Of a DNA stretch of 64,000 bases, positions 9,544-18,534 are shown in pieces. The position numbers and the translations under genes are program-made. This DNA is from JAMXLO01 sp963791495 (lineage in GTDB: Bacteria > Pseudomonadota > Alphaproteobacteria > Acetobacterales > Acetobacteraceae): contig CAWBST010000023.1 of assembly GCA_963791495.1 (NCBI GenBank), positions 314,368 to 378,367 on the forward strand. Direction: 5' to 3'. Below the pieces are notes generated by a model. That model saw only the letters and a program-made list of their open reading frames with translations. It made no database searches and was not told the DNA's origin. Within the stretch, counting starts at the first letter, position 1, and each line of letters starts with the position of its first letter.

Positions 9544-9951
9544 TCAAGCGGGTGCGGCGAGCGCCGGAACGATATCGGTCCCGGAGAAGTCCGCACCCTT
9601 GAAGAGCAGCGGAATGTTGTACTTCTTGGCGAGGGCGTAAGAGGCACAGTCGCCGCAGTTCAGGCGCGCGGGATGGCGACCTTTGCCAAATCTGAGGAAC
9701 GCATCGCGGGCCATACGCGCGAGCTCAGCGTCGTGTGGTATGATTTCGATTTCCATATCCTGGAGGATGCGATCCAGCTCCGACCAGGCCGCGGAATCCG
9801 CATGGCGGCCCGCAAGGACCATCGAGGCCTCTTGCAGGCTCACGGCGGACATGCAGACCGCGGCTGCTTGCTCTATCCGGCGCGAGAAAGCCGCGGCCTC
9901 CGGCTCAAGCCGCAGGATGGCAACGATGGCCGACGTATCGACCGCGATCAC
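9544..9951 (-). CDS. vapC: VapC-type PIN-domain toxin
   Basis: A 135-residue PIN-domain ribonuclease. The four acidic positions of the fold are visible: Asp5 (MIAVDTSAIVAIL), Glu41 (SLQEASMVL), Asp101 (CGDCASYALA) and Asp121 (FKGADFSGTDI). Family members cleave tRNA or rRNA when free of antitoxin. The start is GTG at 9951, only 2 bp after the stop of the XRE-type protein, so expression is translationally coupled to it. The pair sits between the dpp and cox operons. Confidence 0.9.
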   Translation of the reverse strand: MIAVDTSAIVAILRLEPEAAAFSRRIEQAAAVCMSAVSLQEASMVLAGRHADSAAWSELDRILQDMEIEIIPHDAELARMARDAFLRFGKGRHPARLNCGDCASYALAKKYNIPLLFKGADFSGTDIVPALAAPA

Positions 9952-9953
9952 CG

Positions 9954-10298
9954 CTAAAATCCGTTTTCATCGTACAAATCATCTTCGGTGAAGGGCGGCA
10001 GCTTCGCCTGGCGAGCGGCGCTTTCCGCTGCGATCGCCAGGATCGCCTGGACCCGCGCTTCGATCTCCTCGGGCGTTCGCTTGCGCCGACGCACGCCACC
10101 GTCGATGAACTCGGCACCGGCCGCTTCCAACGCGTGCTGAACTTCATCGAAAGTTCCCGGTGCAACTTTGCTCAGGCCGCCCGGGGCCTCGAGGCGTCGC
10201 ACCGTGACGACGGATACATTGGCGCGGCGAGCCAGTTCATCCTGGTCCATTCGGAGCAAGGCCCGTGCGGCACGGATCTGGTCTGGCGTGATCAGCAT
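9954..10298 (-). CDS. XRE-HTH antitoxin with VapB-like C-terminal tail
   Basis: A 114-residue protein with two visible parts. Residues about 4-60 form an XRE/Cro-type helix-turn-helix (QIRAARALLRMDQDELARRA, NVSVVTVRRLEAP). Residues about 78-114 look like the toxin-binding tail of Rv0623-type VapB antitoxins (ILAIAAESAARQAKLPPFTE, ending DDLYDENGF). Typical VapB proteins use a different N-terminal DNA-binding fold, so this is a hybrid. It precedes vapC by 2 bp and should neutralise it and autorepress the pair. The domain split is read from motifs only. Confidence 0.8.
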   Translation of the reverse strand: MLITPDQIRAARALLRMDQDELARRANVSVVTVRRLEAPGGLSKVAPGTFDEVQHALEAAGAEFIDGGVRRRKRTPEEIEARVQAILAIAAESAARQAKLPPFTEDDLYDENGF

Positions 10299-10371
10299 GA
10301 TCGTTTCATATCATCGCCACAGCGCCGGTTTCAAGCCGTCGCCAACAGCCCAAGCCCGAACGAACCTGAAC

Positions 10372-11382
10372 TCAGGCCGCCATCGGCACGACCTGCCCGC
10401 CCGGAACGTGATCCAGGTGACACGCCGATACGTGCCCATCTCCCACCGGCCGCAACATCGGCTCCTCCACCCGGCAGCGATCGAACACGAACGGGCAGCG
10501 CGTGTGGAACCGGCAGCCGGACGGCGGATTGATCGGGCTCGGCACGTCGCCGGTCAGGATGATGCGCTGCCGCTTCGCCGTCGGGTCGGGCACCGGCACC
10601 GCCGAGAGCAGTGCGCGCGTGTAAGGATGATGCGACTTCGCGAAAAGCGTGCGCCGGTCCGCCAGTTCGACGATCTTGCCCAGATACATAACCGCCACCC
10701 GGTGCGTCAGGTGCTCCACAATGGCGAGATCGTGGCTGATGAACAGCAGCGCCATGCCGAATTCGTCCTGCAGATCGACCAGCAGGTTGATGATCTGCGC
10801 CTTCACCGACACGTCGAGCGCCGATACCGCCTCGTCGCAGATGATCAGGTCGGCGCCTGGCGCCAGCGCACGGGCGATGCCGATGCGCTGCCGCTGCCCA
10901 CCGGAGAACTCATGCGGATAGCGGCCGATCGCGTCACGCGGAAGCTGCACCTTGTCCATCAGCAGCTCGACACGTTCAGTCAGCGCGCGGCCGCCGCGCA
11001 CGATGCCGAAATTGATCAGCGGCTCGGCCAGAATATCCCGCACCTTCATGCGCGGATTGAGCGAGGAGAACGGATCCTGGAACACCACCTGCACGCGCCG
11101 GCGCAGCGGACGCAGCCTTCCCGCCGGCAGGTTATCGATGCGGTCGCCAGCGAGATACACCTCGCCAGCCGTGATCGGATAGAGCCGCAGGATCGACTTG
11201 CCGACAGTGGACTTGCCGCAACCTGACTCGCCCACGAGCGCCAGCGTCTCGCCGCGGTTGATGGTGAACGACACATCGTCGACCGCATGGACCTTTGCTG
11301 TCTCCTGGCCCAGCACGCCGCCGAAGATCGGAAAGTGCTTCTTCAGACCGTTGACCTCGAGCAGTGGACGCTCAGCGCTCAC
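10372..11382 (-). CDS. dppF: Peptide ABC transporter ATP-binding protein (DppF/OppF)
   Basis: A 336-residue ABC ATPase of the oligopeptide/dipeptide family. Walker A is GESGCGKST, the signature is EFSGGQRQRIGIARAL, Walker B is DLIICDEAVSALD, and the family C-terminal segment contains CRFHTRCPFVFDRCR. GTG at 11382 is chosen because its GTGA overlaps the TGA stop of dppD by four bases (translational coupling) and the protein then begins SAERPLLEVNGLKKHFPIFG. Last gene of the dppBCDF operon. Confidence 0.95.
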   Translation of the reverse strand: MSAERPLLEVNGLKKHFPIFGGVLGQETAKVHAVDDVSFTINRGETLALVGESGCGKSTVGKSILRLYPITAGEVYLAGDRIDNLPAGRLRPLRRRVQVVFQDPFSSLNPRMKVRDILAEPLINFGIVRGGRALTERVELLMDKVQLPRDAIGRYPHEFSGGQRQRIGIARALAPGADLIICDEAVSALDVSVKAQIINLLVDLQDEFGMALLFISHDLAIVEHLTHRVAVMYLGKIVELADRRTLFAKSHHPYTRALLSAVPVPDPTAKRQRIILTGDVPSPINPPSGCRFHTRCPFVFDRCRVEEPMLRPVGDGHVSACHLDHVPGGQVVPMAA

Positions 11383-12371
11383 GCTGCCGCCATCCGCCGT
11401 TCGGCATAGTGACACGCGACCAGGTGACCGGGCGCCTTGGGCTCGATTGCCGGCATCACCCGACTGCACAGCTCTGTCGCCATCGGGCAGCGTCCAGCGA
11501 ATGGGCAGCCGACAATCTTCTGGCGCAAACTGGGCACCAGACCAGGAATTTCGGTCAGCTTGCCGCGCCCGCCCTCTACCAGTGACGAACCGAGCTTCGG
11601 CACAGAACCCAGCAGACCACGCGTATAGGGATGCAGCGGGTGGGCGAAGATCTCTTCGACCGGTCCCTCCTCGACCTTGCGTCCGGCGTACATCACGACG
11701 ACGCGCTGGCACATCTCTGCCACGACGCCGAGATCGTGCGTGATCAGCATGATTGCCGACCCCAGCCGGCGCTTCAGATCGCGCATCAGGTCGAGGATCT
11801 GCGCCTGGATCGTCACATCCAGCGCCGTCGTCGGCTCATCCGCGATCAGCAGCCTGGGGTTGCAGGCCAGCGCCATCGCGATCATCACGCGTTGGCGCAT
11901 GCCGCCCGACAACTGATGAGGATATTCACGGATGCGACGCTGCGGCTCGGGAATGCCTACCAGCACCAGCATCTCGACAGCGCGCTTTTCCGCGTCGCGC
12001 TGCGACAGACCCTGATGAAGCTGCAGGGTCTCACCGATCTGCCTGCCGACCGTCAGTACCGGGTTGAGGCTGGTCATCGGCTCTTGAAAGATCATCGAGA
12101 TCGCGTTGCCGCGGATGTCGCGCATCTCCGGCTCGGAGACCTCGAGCAGGTTGCGGCCCTCGAGGCGGATCACGCCGGCGATCTTGCCAGGCGGCTCCTG
12201 GATCAGGCGGAGGATCGACATCGCCGTGACGGACTTGCCGCAGCCTGATTCGCCCACGATGCCGAGGGTCTCGCCCGCGTCGACGTGGAAGGAAACACCC
12301 TCCACGGCACGCACGACGCCATCGGGCGTGCCAAAATGCGTCTGCAGGTTTTCGACTTCCAGCAGCGCCAT
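11379..12371 (-). CDS. dppD: Peptide ABC transporter ATP-binding protein (DppD/OppD)
   Basis: A 330-residue ABC ATPase. Walker A is GESGCGKSVTAMSILRL, the signature is QLSGGMRQRVMIAMAL, Walker B is LLIADEPTTALDVT, and the family C-terminal cysteine segment is GCPFAGRCPMATELC. The start ATG 12371 (MALLEVENLQTHFG) lies 1 bp after the dppC stop, so an upstream extension inside dppC is not used. It pairs with DppF to energise peptide uptake through DppB/DppC. Confidence 0.95.
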   Translation of the reverse strand: MALLEVENLQTHFGTPDGVVRAVEGVSFHVDAGETLGIVGESGCGKSVTAMSILRLIQEPPGKIAGVIRLEGRNLLEVSEPEMRDIRGNAISMIFQEPMTSLNPVLTVGRQIGETLQLHQGLSQRDAEKRAVEMLVLVGIPEPQRRIREYPHQLSGGMRQRVMIAMALACNPRLLIADEPTTALDVTIQAQILDLMRDLKRRLGSAIMLITHDLGVVAEMCQRVVVMYAGRKVEEGPVEEIFAHPLHPYTRGLLGSVPKLGSSLVEGGRGKLTEIPGLVPSLRQKIVGCPFAGRCPMATELCSRVMPAIEPKAPGHLVACHYAERRMAAA

Positions 12372-12372
12372 C

Positions 12373-13284
12373 TTAGAGCCGTTTGGCGAGCCGCGGGTCG
12401 AGCGCGTCGCGCAGTCCATCGCCCAGGAGGTTCACCGACAGCACGGTGATGGACAGGAAGATCGCCGGGAAGAACACGATGTATGGCTTCACCTGCCATA
12501 GCGCCCGGCCTTCGGCCATGATGTTTCCCCAACTGGGGATGATCGGCGGCGTGCCGGCGCCGATGAACGACAGCGCTGCCTCGGTGATCATGGCGGAGGC
12601 GCAGATGAAGGTCGCATTCACCATCAGCGGCGCCAACGTGTTCGGCAGGATGTGCTTGATGATGATCATCGGTATGCGAGTGCCCGACGCAATCGCGGCC
12701 TCGACATAGGGCTGCTCGCGCAGGGTCAGCACCACGCCGCGGATCAGGCGGGATACGCGAGGGAAGTCGGCTATGCTGATGGCGATGATGACATTCTGCA
12801 CCGAGGCACGGGTCAGCGCCATCAGGGCGATCGCCAGCAGAATCGGGGGAATCGACATCAGCCCGTCCATCACCCGCATGATGATGGAATCAAGCACACG
12901 GCTGAATCCGGACACCAGGCCAACGAAGGCGCCCATGATCGAGGCGATCGCCGCCACCGCAAACCCGACGATGAGTGAGATACGCGCGCCATAGATCACA
13001 CGCGAATAGACGTCCCGCCCCAGCATGTCGCTGCCGAACCAGAATTGCGCCGAAGGTGCTCGGGTACGCTTCGCCGGTGCCAGGGCTGTCGGGTCGACCG
13101 TCCCGAGATAAGGCGCGAAGATCGCGATGAGGACCATGATGAGCAGCAGCGACCCGCCGACAACGATGGTGGGATTTCGCCGAACGAATGTCGCGGCCCT
13201 GCCGCGTTGCTTGACCGGTGGCAGGACGTCGGCCAGCGTCGGCGCGGCCACGTAACCCGATTGCGTTGTGGTTGCGGAGCTCAA
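12373..13284 (-). CDS. dppC: Peptide ABC transporter permease (DppC)
   Basis: A 303-residue inner-membrane permease with an N-terminal cytoplasmic tail, a first membrane helix (VVGGSLLLIMVLIAIFAPYL) and a binding-protein-dependent transport domain. The WFGSDMLGRDVYSRVIYGAR segment and the GAGTPPIIPSWGNIMAEGR loop are typical of DppC. Its ATGA start overlaps the dppB stop by four bases. Part of the dppBCDF operon. Confidence 0.95.
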   Translation of the reverse strand: MSSATTTQSGYVAAPTLADVLPPVKQRGRAATFVRRNPTIVVGGSLLLIMVLIAIFAPYLGTVDPTALAPAKRTRAPSAQFWFGSDMLGRDVYSRVIYGARISLIVGFAVAAIASIMGAFVGLVSGFSRVLDSIIMRVMDGLMSIPPILLAIALMALTRASVQNVIIAISIADFPRVSRLIRGVVLTLREQPYVEAAIASGTRIPMIIIKHILPNTLAPLMVNATFICASAMITEAALSFIGAGTPPIIPSWGNIMAEGRALWQVKPYIVFFPAIFLSITVLSVNLLGDGLRDALDPRLAKRL

Positions 13285-14222
13285 TAGCGGATCCTCGGGT
13301 CAAACAGGGTGTAGAGCAGATCGACGAGCAGGTTCACCAGCACATAGGTGAAGCTGAACAGCAGCACGACGCCTTGGATCACCGGATAGTCGCGGCGCAG
13401 GATCGCATCGACTGTCAACCGTCCGAGACCAGGAATGGCGAACACGCTCTCGGTCAAGACCGCGCCGGCAATCAGCACGGCGACACTGTTGCCGATAACG
13501 GTGACGATGGGCACCGCGGCATTCTTCAACGCATGCACGAACAGCACCGAGCGCTGGTCGACACCCTTCGCCTTTGCGGTACGCACATAGTCCTGGCTCA
13601 GCACGTCCAGCATCGTCGCTCGCGTGATGCGTGCCAGCAGGGCGATCAAGGCGAGGCCGAGGGCGATGGTGGGCAATGTCAGGTTGCGCAGGAACGGCAG
13701 CAACCCGTCATTCAGCGAGTGAAACCCTTGCACCGGCAGCCAGTCGAGTTGCAGGGCGAACAGATATGCCAGCACGTAGCCGACCACGAAGACCGGAACG
13801 GAAAAGCCGAATACCCCTAACGCCATCACCCCGCTGTCGATCCAGGAACCCTGCTTCCATGCGGCCAGGACGCCGAGCGGGATCGCGATCACGATGGAAA
13901 ACACGATGGTCAGCACCATCAGCGACAATGTCGGCTCGATGCGCTGTGCAATCATGTGGCTGACCGGCAGGTTGGTGAAGATCGAGGTGCCGAGATCACC
14001 GTGAATGATCTGCCACAGCCATTCGCCGAACCGGATCAGGAACGGCCGGTCGAGGCCCAGCGAGGCACGGATGCGTTCGACATCGGCAGGCGTCGCCTGA
14101 TCGCCGGCGATGATCGCAGCTGGATCGCCGGGCGCCAGGTAGAGCAGGCTGAACACGAAGAACGCGACGACGAGCATCACCGGAATGGTGGCCATTATGC
14201 GTCGTGAGGCGTATGCGAGCAT
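13281..14222 (-). CDS. dppB: Peptide ABC transporter permease (DppB)
   Basis: A 313-residue inner-membrane permease and first gene of the operon. It has an N-terminal membrane helix (IPVMLVVAFFVFSLLYLAPG), the family segment GDPAAIIAGDQATPADVERI, and the EAA-type loop YVRTAKAKGVDQRSVLFVHA that contacts the ATPases. The last helix precedes LLYTLFDPRIRY, the usual DppB ending. Transcription starts in the 227-bp gap shared with the divergent gtrA-like gene. Confidence 0.95.
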   Translation of the reverse strand: MLAYASRRIMATIPVMLVVAFFVFSLLYLAPGDPAAIIAGDQATPADVERIRASLGLDRPFLIRFGEWLWQIIHGDLGTSIFTNLPVSHMIAQRIEPTLSLMVLTIVFSIVIAIPLGVLAAWKQGSWIDSGVMALGVFGFSVPVFVVGYVLAYLFALQLDWLPVQGFHSLNDGLLPFLRNLTLPTIALGLALIALLARITRATMLDVLSQDYVRTAKAKGVDQRSVLFVHALKNAAVPIVTVIGNSVAVLIAGAVLTESVFAIPGLGRLTVDAILRRDYPVIQGVVLLFSFTYVLVNLLVDLLYTLFDPRIRY

Positions 14223-14449
14223 ACGATTGCGATCCGTTCAGAACGCGGACAGACCACGCGCACTCGGTGCGTGGCCAACCCCATTGATTCCATGCCGATG
14301 CACTGCCTGCTCGAGCCTCCGCCTTACTGTTTTTCTCGCTTGCGCGCCGGTCCCAGTCCCGACGGCTCCTAGCCTGCCTCAGCCCGGGGCGAAAGGCCAG
14401 CGCGCATCGACAGTGGTCAAGATCTTGGGCATTGGCTACTGACCTGCCG
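14223..14449. promoter_or_regulatory. Divergent intergenic region dppB / GtrA-like gene
   Basis: This 227-bp gap separates the leftward dpp operon from the rightward exopolysaccharide genes and must hold promoters for both. No convincing -35/-10 pair or operator palindrome was identified by eye. Confidence 0.4.
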
Positions 14450-14905
14450 ATGCAAGGCCTGCTGCTCCGCCTCGCCGCGCAGCTCCCACCGCCGGCGCGA
14501 CACTTTGCCACGCCGGCGCGGATCGCCATGCTGGTGCAGTTCCTGATGTTCGGCACGGTCGGCCTCGTTGGCTTCGCATTCGACACTGCGACGGTGTATT
14601 CGTTGCGGCGTTCGTTTGGACTGTACGGCGCCGGCATGGCCGCATACGTCGTGGCCGCTACCGTCACCTGGCTGCTGAACCGACTATGGACCTTCCGTGG
14701 CCTGAGCAGCGGCAAGGTGCACCAGCAATGGGCACGCTTTCTGGTGGTGAACCTGGGCGGCTTCACGCTGAACCGCGGCACCTACGCGCTGCTGGTCACC
14801 TTCGTTGCGCTCTGTGCGGACCAGCCGGTCTATGCGGTGGCCGCCGGAGCGATCGCCGGCATGTTCTTGAACTTCGGCCTATCTCGTACGATGGTGTTCC
14901 GCTGA
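14450..14905 (+). CDS. GtrA-family membrane protein
   Basis: A 151-residue GtrA-like protein with four predicted membrane segments (around FLMFGTVGLVGFAFDTATVY, GAGMAAYVVAATVTWLLN, FLVVNLGGFTLNRGTYALLV and AAGAIAGMFLNFGLSRTMVF). The NRLWTFR motif after the second helix is typical. GtrA-like proteins take part in cell-surface polysaccharide synthesis, often with lipid-linked sugars. ATG 14450 is preferred over an upstream TTG at 14432. It is followed by the split sugar transferase, supporting an exopolysaccharide or LPS role. Confidence 0.88.
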   Translation: MQGLLLRLAAQLPPPARHFATPARIAMLVQFLMFGTVGLVGFAFDTATVYSLRRSFGLYGAGMAAYVVAATVTWLLNRLWTFRGLSSGKVHQQWARFLVVNLGGFTLNRGTYALLVTFVALCADQPVYAVAAGAIAGMFLNFGLSRTMVFR

Positions 14906-15006
14906 TCGAGATTTGGCTGGTTACCTTTGTAACCACTGCCCTGCGTTGTGCGGCCAAGAGGCATGCATTTGAACCCGCACTGCATTAATCGGTCGGTCAG
15001 ACCGTC

Positions 15007-15383
15007 GTGGCATCATTTGCAACTCTGAGTAGTGTCAATAGATCGGCTACAACCAACGTGATTGTGGCGCCCTTAGGGTCACGGCAAACCATGTATCATC
15101 CCGCTGCCAGTTCGATCGGCCAGGACGTGCTGGCCTACACCGATCCTCGCACCTTGCCCGTCTCGTATGCCGAACCGCCACGTCGGCCAATCGCCGATTG
15201 GCAGGCCGTGGCGAAACGAGCGTTCGACATCGTTGTCGCGCTGCTTGCTCTCGCTGCGCTGACGATACCGATAATTCTTTTTGCCCTGATGATCTGGCTG
15301 GAAACCCCTGGCTGGCCGTTCTTCCGCCAGTGCCGCATCGGCATGGCCAATGTCAGGTTCGATATCTGGAAGCTCCGCACGAT
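15007..15383 (+). pseudogene. Exopolysaccharide sugar transferase, N-terminal half (split by the island)
   Basis: N-terminal half of a bacterial sugar transferase (undecaprenyl-phosphate glycosyl-1-phosphate transferase type). After a cytoplasmic leader comes KRAFDIVVALLALAALTIPI, the family's membrane helix, then FFRQCRIGMANVRFDIWKLRT. The gene is cut after the second base of the codon following RT. Beyond 15383 the frame runs into unrelated island sequence. The missing half is at 47990-48407, and the joined gene would be 264 codons. The start is GTG 15007; ATG 15091 is an alternative. As it stands the enzyme lacks its catalytic domain and should be inactive. Confidence 0.92.
15367..15383 (+). 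repeat. attL core of the integrated island
   Basis: TGGAAGCTCCGCACGAT, 17 bp, identical to 47973-47989 and in the same orientation. It encodes WKLRT(M) of the sugar transferase. Bases on either side differ between the two copies, which sets the core limits. Confidence 0.93.
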
Positions 15384-15433
15384 TACAACAATATCCTGTT
15401 ATAAGTCAACAAGTTACTGGTCCGTGGCCCGGC

Positions 15434-15455
15434 CTACCCACGGATTTACCCACAA
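15434..15455 (+). repeat. Candidate integrase arm-type site, left end
   Basis: Two spaced TACCCA motifs (CTACCCACGG then TTACCCACAA) lie 51 bp inside the left core. A 22-bp segment with 18 identical positions and the same orientation lies at 47820-47841, just upstream of the integrase gene. Paired direct repeats near both ends of a tyrosine-integrase element suggest arm-binding sites; this is inference. Confidence 0.45.
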
Positions 15456-15556
15456 ATGCCTGCCCCCAACGGTCTTGGCACGCGTGGCCGGACGGTTCGC
15501 TCACGACCGATCGGGGAGCCCGGCGGGCTTACCCAGGGGCAGCCGGTTTGCAGCGG

Positions 15557-15654
15557 GGGTCGGCGGCAGACCGGGGGGGCTGGCCTGGGGAGATCCTAGA
15601 AACGCCTTGCCCGAACACCCGCGGACAGTTTTCGAAAAATCATCCTGGCCATGT
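15557..15654 (+). repeat. Direct repeat A, copy 1
   Basis: Bases 15557-15596 are identical over 40 bp to 25441-25480 (starting GGGTCGGCGG, ending GGGGAGATCC). Similarity continues further on with CCCGCGGACAGTTTT and CCTGGCCAT present in both. The two copies are in the same orientation and bracket about 9.9 kb. No gene is assigned to either copy. The rest of 15384-15954 holds nothing else recognised. Confidence 0.85.
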
Positions 15655-15954
15655 TAAGCTGGAACTCGCTCATTGCGCGTCTTATCTCGGGCGCTTCGCT
15701 GGAGGCGGACCTGGACCCGGCCTCATCGGCGCCAACCCATCGCGTGGGGACGTCTCCCTGCGGGGTTTCTACTATGTAACCAGAAAGACGGTTGTAGTGC
15801 ACGCAGCGTTGCACAATCGGATAGAATCCGACTTAAGTGGCCATGGCCAGTCAAAAGACGAAGAGCGATGTTGATCAAGACGATTTCGCCTCGAACAACC
15901 AAGGGTCGGCGTCAGGAACGGGAGGGTAGTCATTCCGGCAGGGCACCCAATCTA

Positions 15955-17037
15955 ATGAACCGCATCATACGCAGTGCCTTACTCGCTGCCAGTATGTTGA
16001 GCGTGCCCGTCTCAGCCATGGCGAAACTGATGAGCACCTTTCCTTTCTTCGGGAACTGGGCCGGCGGCGCCTTCGACGATGATCAGTCGGGCAAATTCGT
16101 TAGATGTGTCGCCTCCGTTGGCTATCACAGTTGGCAAGGCGATGTCGTCATGGCCGTTGCGATGGAGCGTCACAAGGGATGGTCTATTGGTTTCGCTAAC
16201 CAAGAATGGAATCTACAACCTCGCATCCAAATCCCGCTATCGATTTCGTTCGACGGCCAGAATCCTTGGTCTGGATCCGCTATTGCCTTGGACTCCCACA
16301 TGGTAACGATTCCAATGGCAATGGATTCGCACCTGATGGCCTTATTTCGGGCCTCGTATCAGATGATTATCAGTGCTGAGGGCAAGGCATACCCGTTCAA
16401 CCTCGACGGTACATCTCGGCTCATGGTTACCCTCAGCCAGTGCGTCGATACCCAACTGGCTATCGAGCGTGGGGAGCCACCGCCGCGAATTGCGCCGCCT
16501 GTCACCGCGCCCGTCAATCCGCTCCCGCCGCCATCACCGCCTCCCCAGGCACCACAGTATGAGCTTATCGCCATGCGTTTGGCGTCGAACCTGTTGCTCG
16601 AAACAAAGCTACCGAGCGCCCACCTGCTTGCTGCATCCGAGACACCACCGCAGATTCGTGGTCGTGGTGTCGTGTGGACATCACAAGGCGGTATTGGAGC
16701 CGTGACCATCTTTCCTGCGACTTCTGGGAAGGATGCACAGCAGGTGACAACAGCGCTGATTACGAATGATGCCACTGCCTGCAAAGGCGACTTCGTATCA
16801 GGCCGGGCCAGCGAATTGGTGGACAACACAATTGTTGCGAGATCCACCACGGAGTGTCGAGATTCGGCCGGCTTGCACATGCATCGGTATTTCACCATTC
16901 CGGCAGCGGCAGGTGGGGATTTCATTGTCTTTGAGGTCGATCACAACGGCACGGATAAGCCTGTACCTGCCCCAGGTTCGCCGTTGTCGGACGCGCAGTT
17001 TCAGGCGGCTGCAGTAAACGCAGCATACGCCAAGTAA
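15955..17037 (+). CDS. Exported protein of unknown function with Pro-rich linker
   Basis: A 360-residue secreted or periplasmic protein. ATG 15955 is chosen because it opens a signal peptide (MNRIIRSALLAASMLSVPVS, then AMAK). An N-terminal domain of about 150 residues (FFGNWAGGAFDDDQSGKFVR ...) is joined to a C-terminal domain by a proline-rich linker (PPPRIAPPVTAP, PLPPPSPPPQAP) around residues 178-208. The C-terminal domain has two Cys (ACKGDF, TECRDS) that could form a disulphide. No family recognised. It is the first gene at the island's left end and has no obvious operon partner. Confidence 0.65.
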   Translation: MNRIIRSALLAASMLSVPVSAMAKLMSTFPFFGNWAGGAFDDDQSGKFVRCVASVGYHSWQGDVVMAVAMERHKGWSIGFANQEWNLQPRIQIPLSISFDGQNPWSGSAIALDSHMVTIPMAMDSHLMALFRASYQMIISAEGKAYPFNLDGTSRLMVTLSQCVDTQLAIERGEPPPRIAPPVTAPVNPLPPPSPPPQAPQYELIAMRLASNLLLETKLPSAHLLAASETPPQIRGRGVVWTSQGGIGAVTIFPATSGKDAQQVTTALITNDATACKGDFVSGRASELVDNTIVARSTTECRDSAGLHMHRYFTIPAAAGGDFIVFEVDHNGTDKPVPAPGSPLSDAQFQAAAVNAAYAK

Positions 17038-17065
17038 GCAACGGGGTTTTTACTCGTTTGATTGT

Positions 17066-17290
17066 TTAGACACCCGCACGGTTCGCTTCCGGCCGGCCGA
17101 CCGAGCCGAGAAACAGCAGGCCGTCATCCGCCCAGCCATCGAACCAATCGTTGAGGGCGAGTTCGTCAAAATCGGCTTTGAGTCCAGGTACAAGCAGGGT
17201 GTCCTCGGCCGGGTCGTATAAACCGTCCAATGCCGGTTGGGGATCGAGGGGAGCCAGAGACTTCTGCAATTCTGGGTCCAGGACTTGGCA
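17066..17290 (-). pseudogene. Possible C-terminal fragment of an unknown protein
   Basis: A minus-strand frame ending at 17066 reads like natural protein (PALDGLYDPAEDTLLVPG, LNDWFDGWADDGLLFLGS, VGRPEANRAGV) and has no recognisable start. It abuts the IS3 remnant. Codon composition looks natural but no family was recognised; it could be a fortuitous open frame. Confidence 0.25.
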
Positions 17291-17387
17291 CCGACAATGA
17301 CGCTGGGCCATGGGGCATTGCCTGCGCCGCAGAGTCGACCCGTCGGCCGTAGGAAACGGCGGCGCCGACGGCGAGCCCTGCGGATGC

Positions 17388-17871
17388 GGGCACGGGTTGC
17401 GCGCGAGCTGACGGCGATCATCGCCCGCCGCGGCGCTCGTTCTCTGCTGTGCGTCAGCGACAACGGAACGGAGCTGACCAGCAACGCGATCCTGAGCTGG
17501 TGCCAGCGGACCGGGGTGGGTTGGCACTACATCGCACCGGGCAAGCCACAACAAAACGCATGCGCCGAGAGCTTCATCGGGCGGCTGCGCGATGAATGCC
17601 TGAATGCGACGCTGTTCACCTCGCAGCGGCAGGCACGCGCTGTGCTGGCAGCCTGCCAGCGCGGGCGGCCACTCGGCGAGGAGGGCGAAGGGCGTGCTCG
17701 CTTGCATCACGCCCGCTGCGCGCCGGCTTCGCCGGTGGCTTGCGCCCAGGCTTGACCCAGGCTGCGCGCGACGACCGCTATGAAGACGGCCGGGATGGAG
17801 AAACGCCGCTCGACCGAACAGAGAAACACCGTCACGATGGGCGTGGCGGCAACCCAGGACTCTACTTCTGA
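17388..17871 (+). pseudogene. IS3-family transposase (OrfB) remnant
   Basis: The rve integrase-core C-terminal part of an IS3-type transposase is visible: ELTAIIARRGARSLLCVSDN with the second catalytic Asp in SDNGTELTS, then the Glu in NACAESFIGRLRDECLNATL. The N-terminus is absent and the C-terminus loses frame after residue RQARAVLAA. The following bases to about 17871 (DRTEKHRHDGRGGNPGLYF in another frame) resemble an IS3 end. It is a decayed insertion inside the island. No intact inverted repeats were identified. Confidence 0.75.
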
Positions 17872-17879
17872 GTGGAGGA

Positions 17880-18219
17880 AACTTGGGGCTCACGTCATTC
17901 CGTAACCCGCCTGGCGAAGGACCCTCCACGATCTTTGCAATGGGCGTGGAAAGATACAGCACGGCAGTCTCTCGCCGCGCCACCCTCAGGGTGAGAAAGT
18001 TCGCTCCAGCTTGCGGTGTGGCACACTCTGTGTTGCGAGAGTGCGCCAACGATGAGAGGACTTCTCGGTTAGAAGCCGAGATGGATTGTGGTCACTGCCG
18101 TCTCCTCGCCGGCAACTCCGAGCCTTAGGTTGGACGAAATTCCTCCAGCGCGCAACCGCGAGGCAGCAGATCCTATAACATGCTCGGAATCTCAAATCGC
18201 GCAGTTCCACAGTGGCGAC
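17880..18219. other. Gene-free stretch
   Basis: No supportable gene or RNA was seen here. It lies between the IS3 remnant and the small exported-protein gene and is probably degenerate island DNA. Confidence 0.4.
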
Positions 18220-18507
18220 CTAGCTGTTCAACCCGCCCGAACGGCCATTCAATCCACCAGAAATTCGCGCAGGGAGCGCCGTTGTGCGCCACGATACGGA
18301 CCCATATTGTTCCGCTAGCCAATTATATACGTCCACCTGCTGCCCGGCAGGCGCGTCGATAACGCTCGGCTGTGTTGCCCCCGCTGCGTCTACGGCCAGC
18401 AAAACTGAGCCGGCTAGCGTCCCCAGGACCACCATATGCAAGAAGCGTGCGAGCAAACGTGCCAGGGCCAACCACCGCCTGCATCCTAAAAGGAGCCTAG
18501 CTATCAT
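18220..18507 (-). CDS. Small membrane/exported protein, unknown
   Basis: A 95-residue frame with a long basic then hydrophobic N-terminus (MIARLLLGCRRWLALARLLA, then FLHMVVLGTLAGSVLLAVDA), which looks like a signal or anchor. A short Gly/Asn-rich tail ends SGGLNGRSGGLNS. It starts 27 bp downstream of the amber-split gene on the same strand and may belong to the same transcript. No family recognised. Confidence 0.4.
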   Translation of the reverse strand: MIARLLLGCRRWLALARLLARFLHMVVLGTLAGSVLLAVDAAGATQPSVIDAPAGQQVDVYNWLAEQYGSVSWRTTALPARISGGLNGRSGGLNS

Positions 18508-18534
18508 AATCTCCGCCCTGATGTGTTGTTATTT

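Noticed and set aside
10168..11226. Plus-strand frame opposite dppF
   Set aside because: Antisense shadow of an ABC ATPase with all motifs present.
15367..15383. tRNA attachment site for the island
   Set aside because: The core lies inside a protein-coding gene; no tRNA-like cloverleaf was seen at either junction.
17066..18049. 327-codon minus-strand frame across the IS3 remnant
   Set aside because: Most of it is antisense to transposase sequence; only the last ~75 codons (17066-17290) look natural and are listed separately with low confidence.
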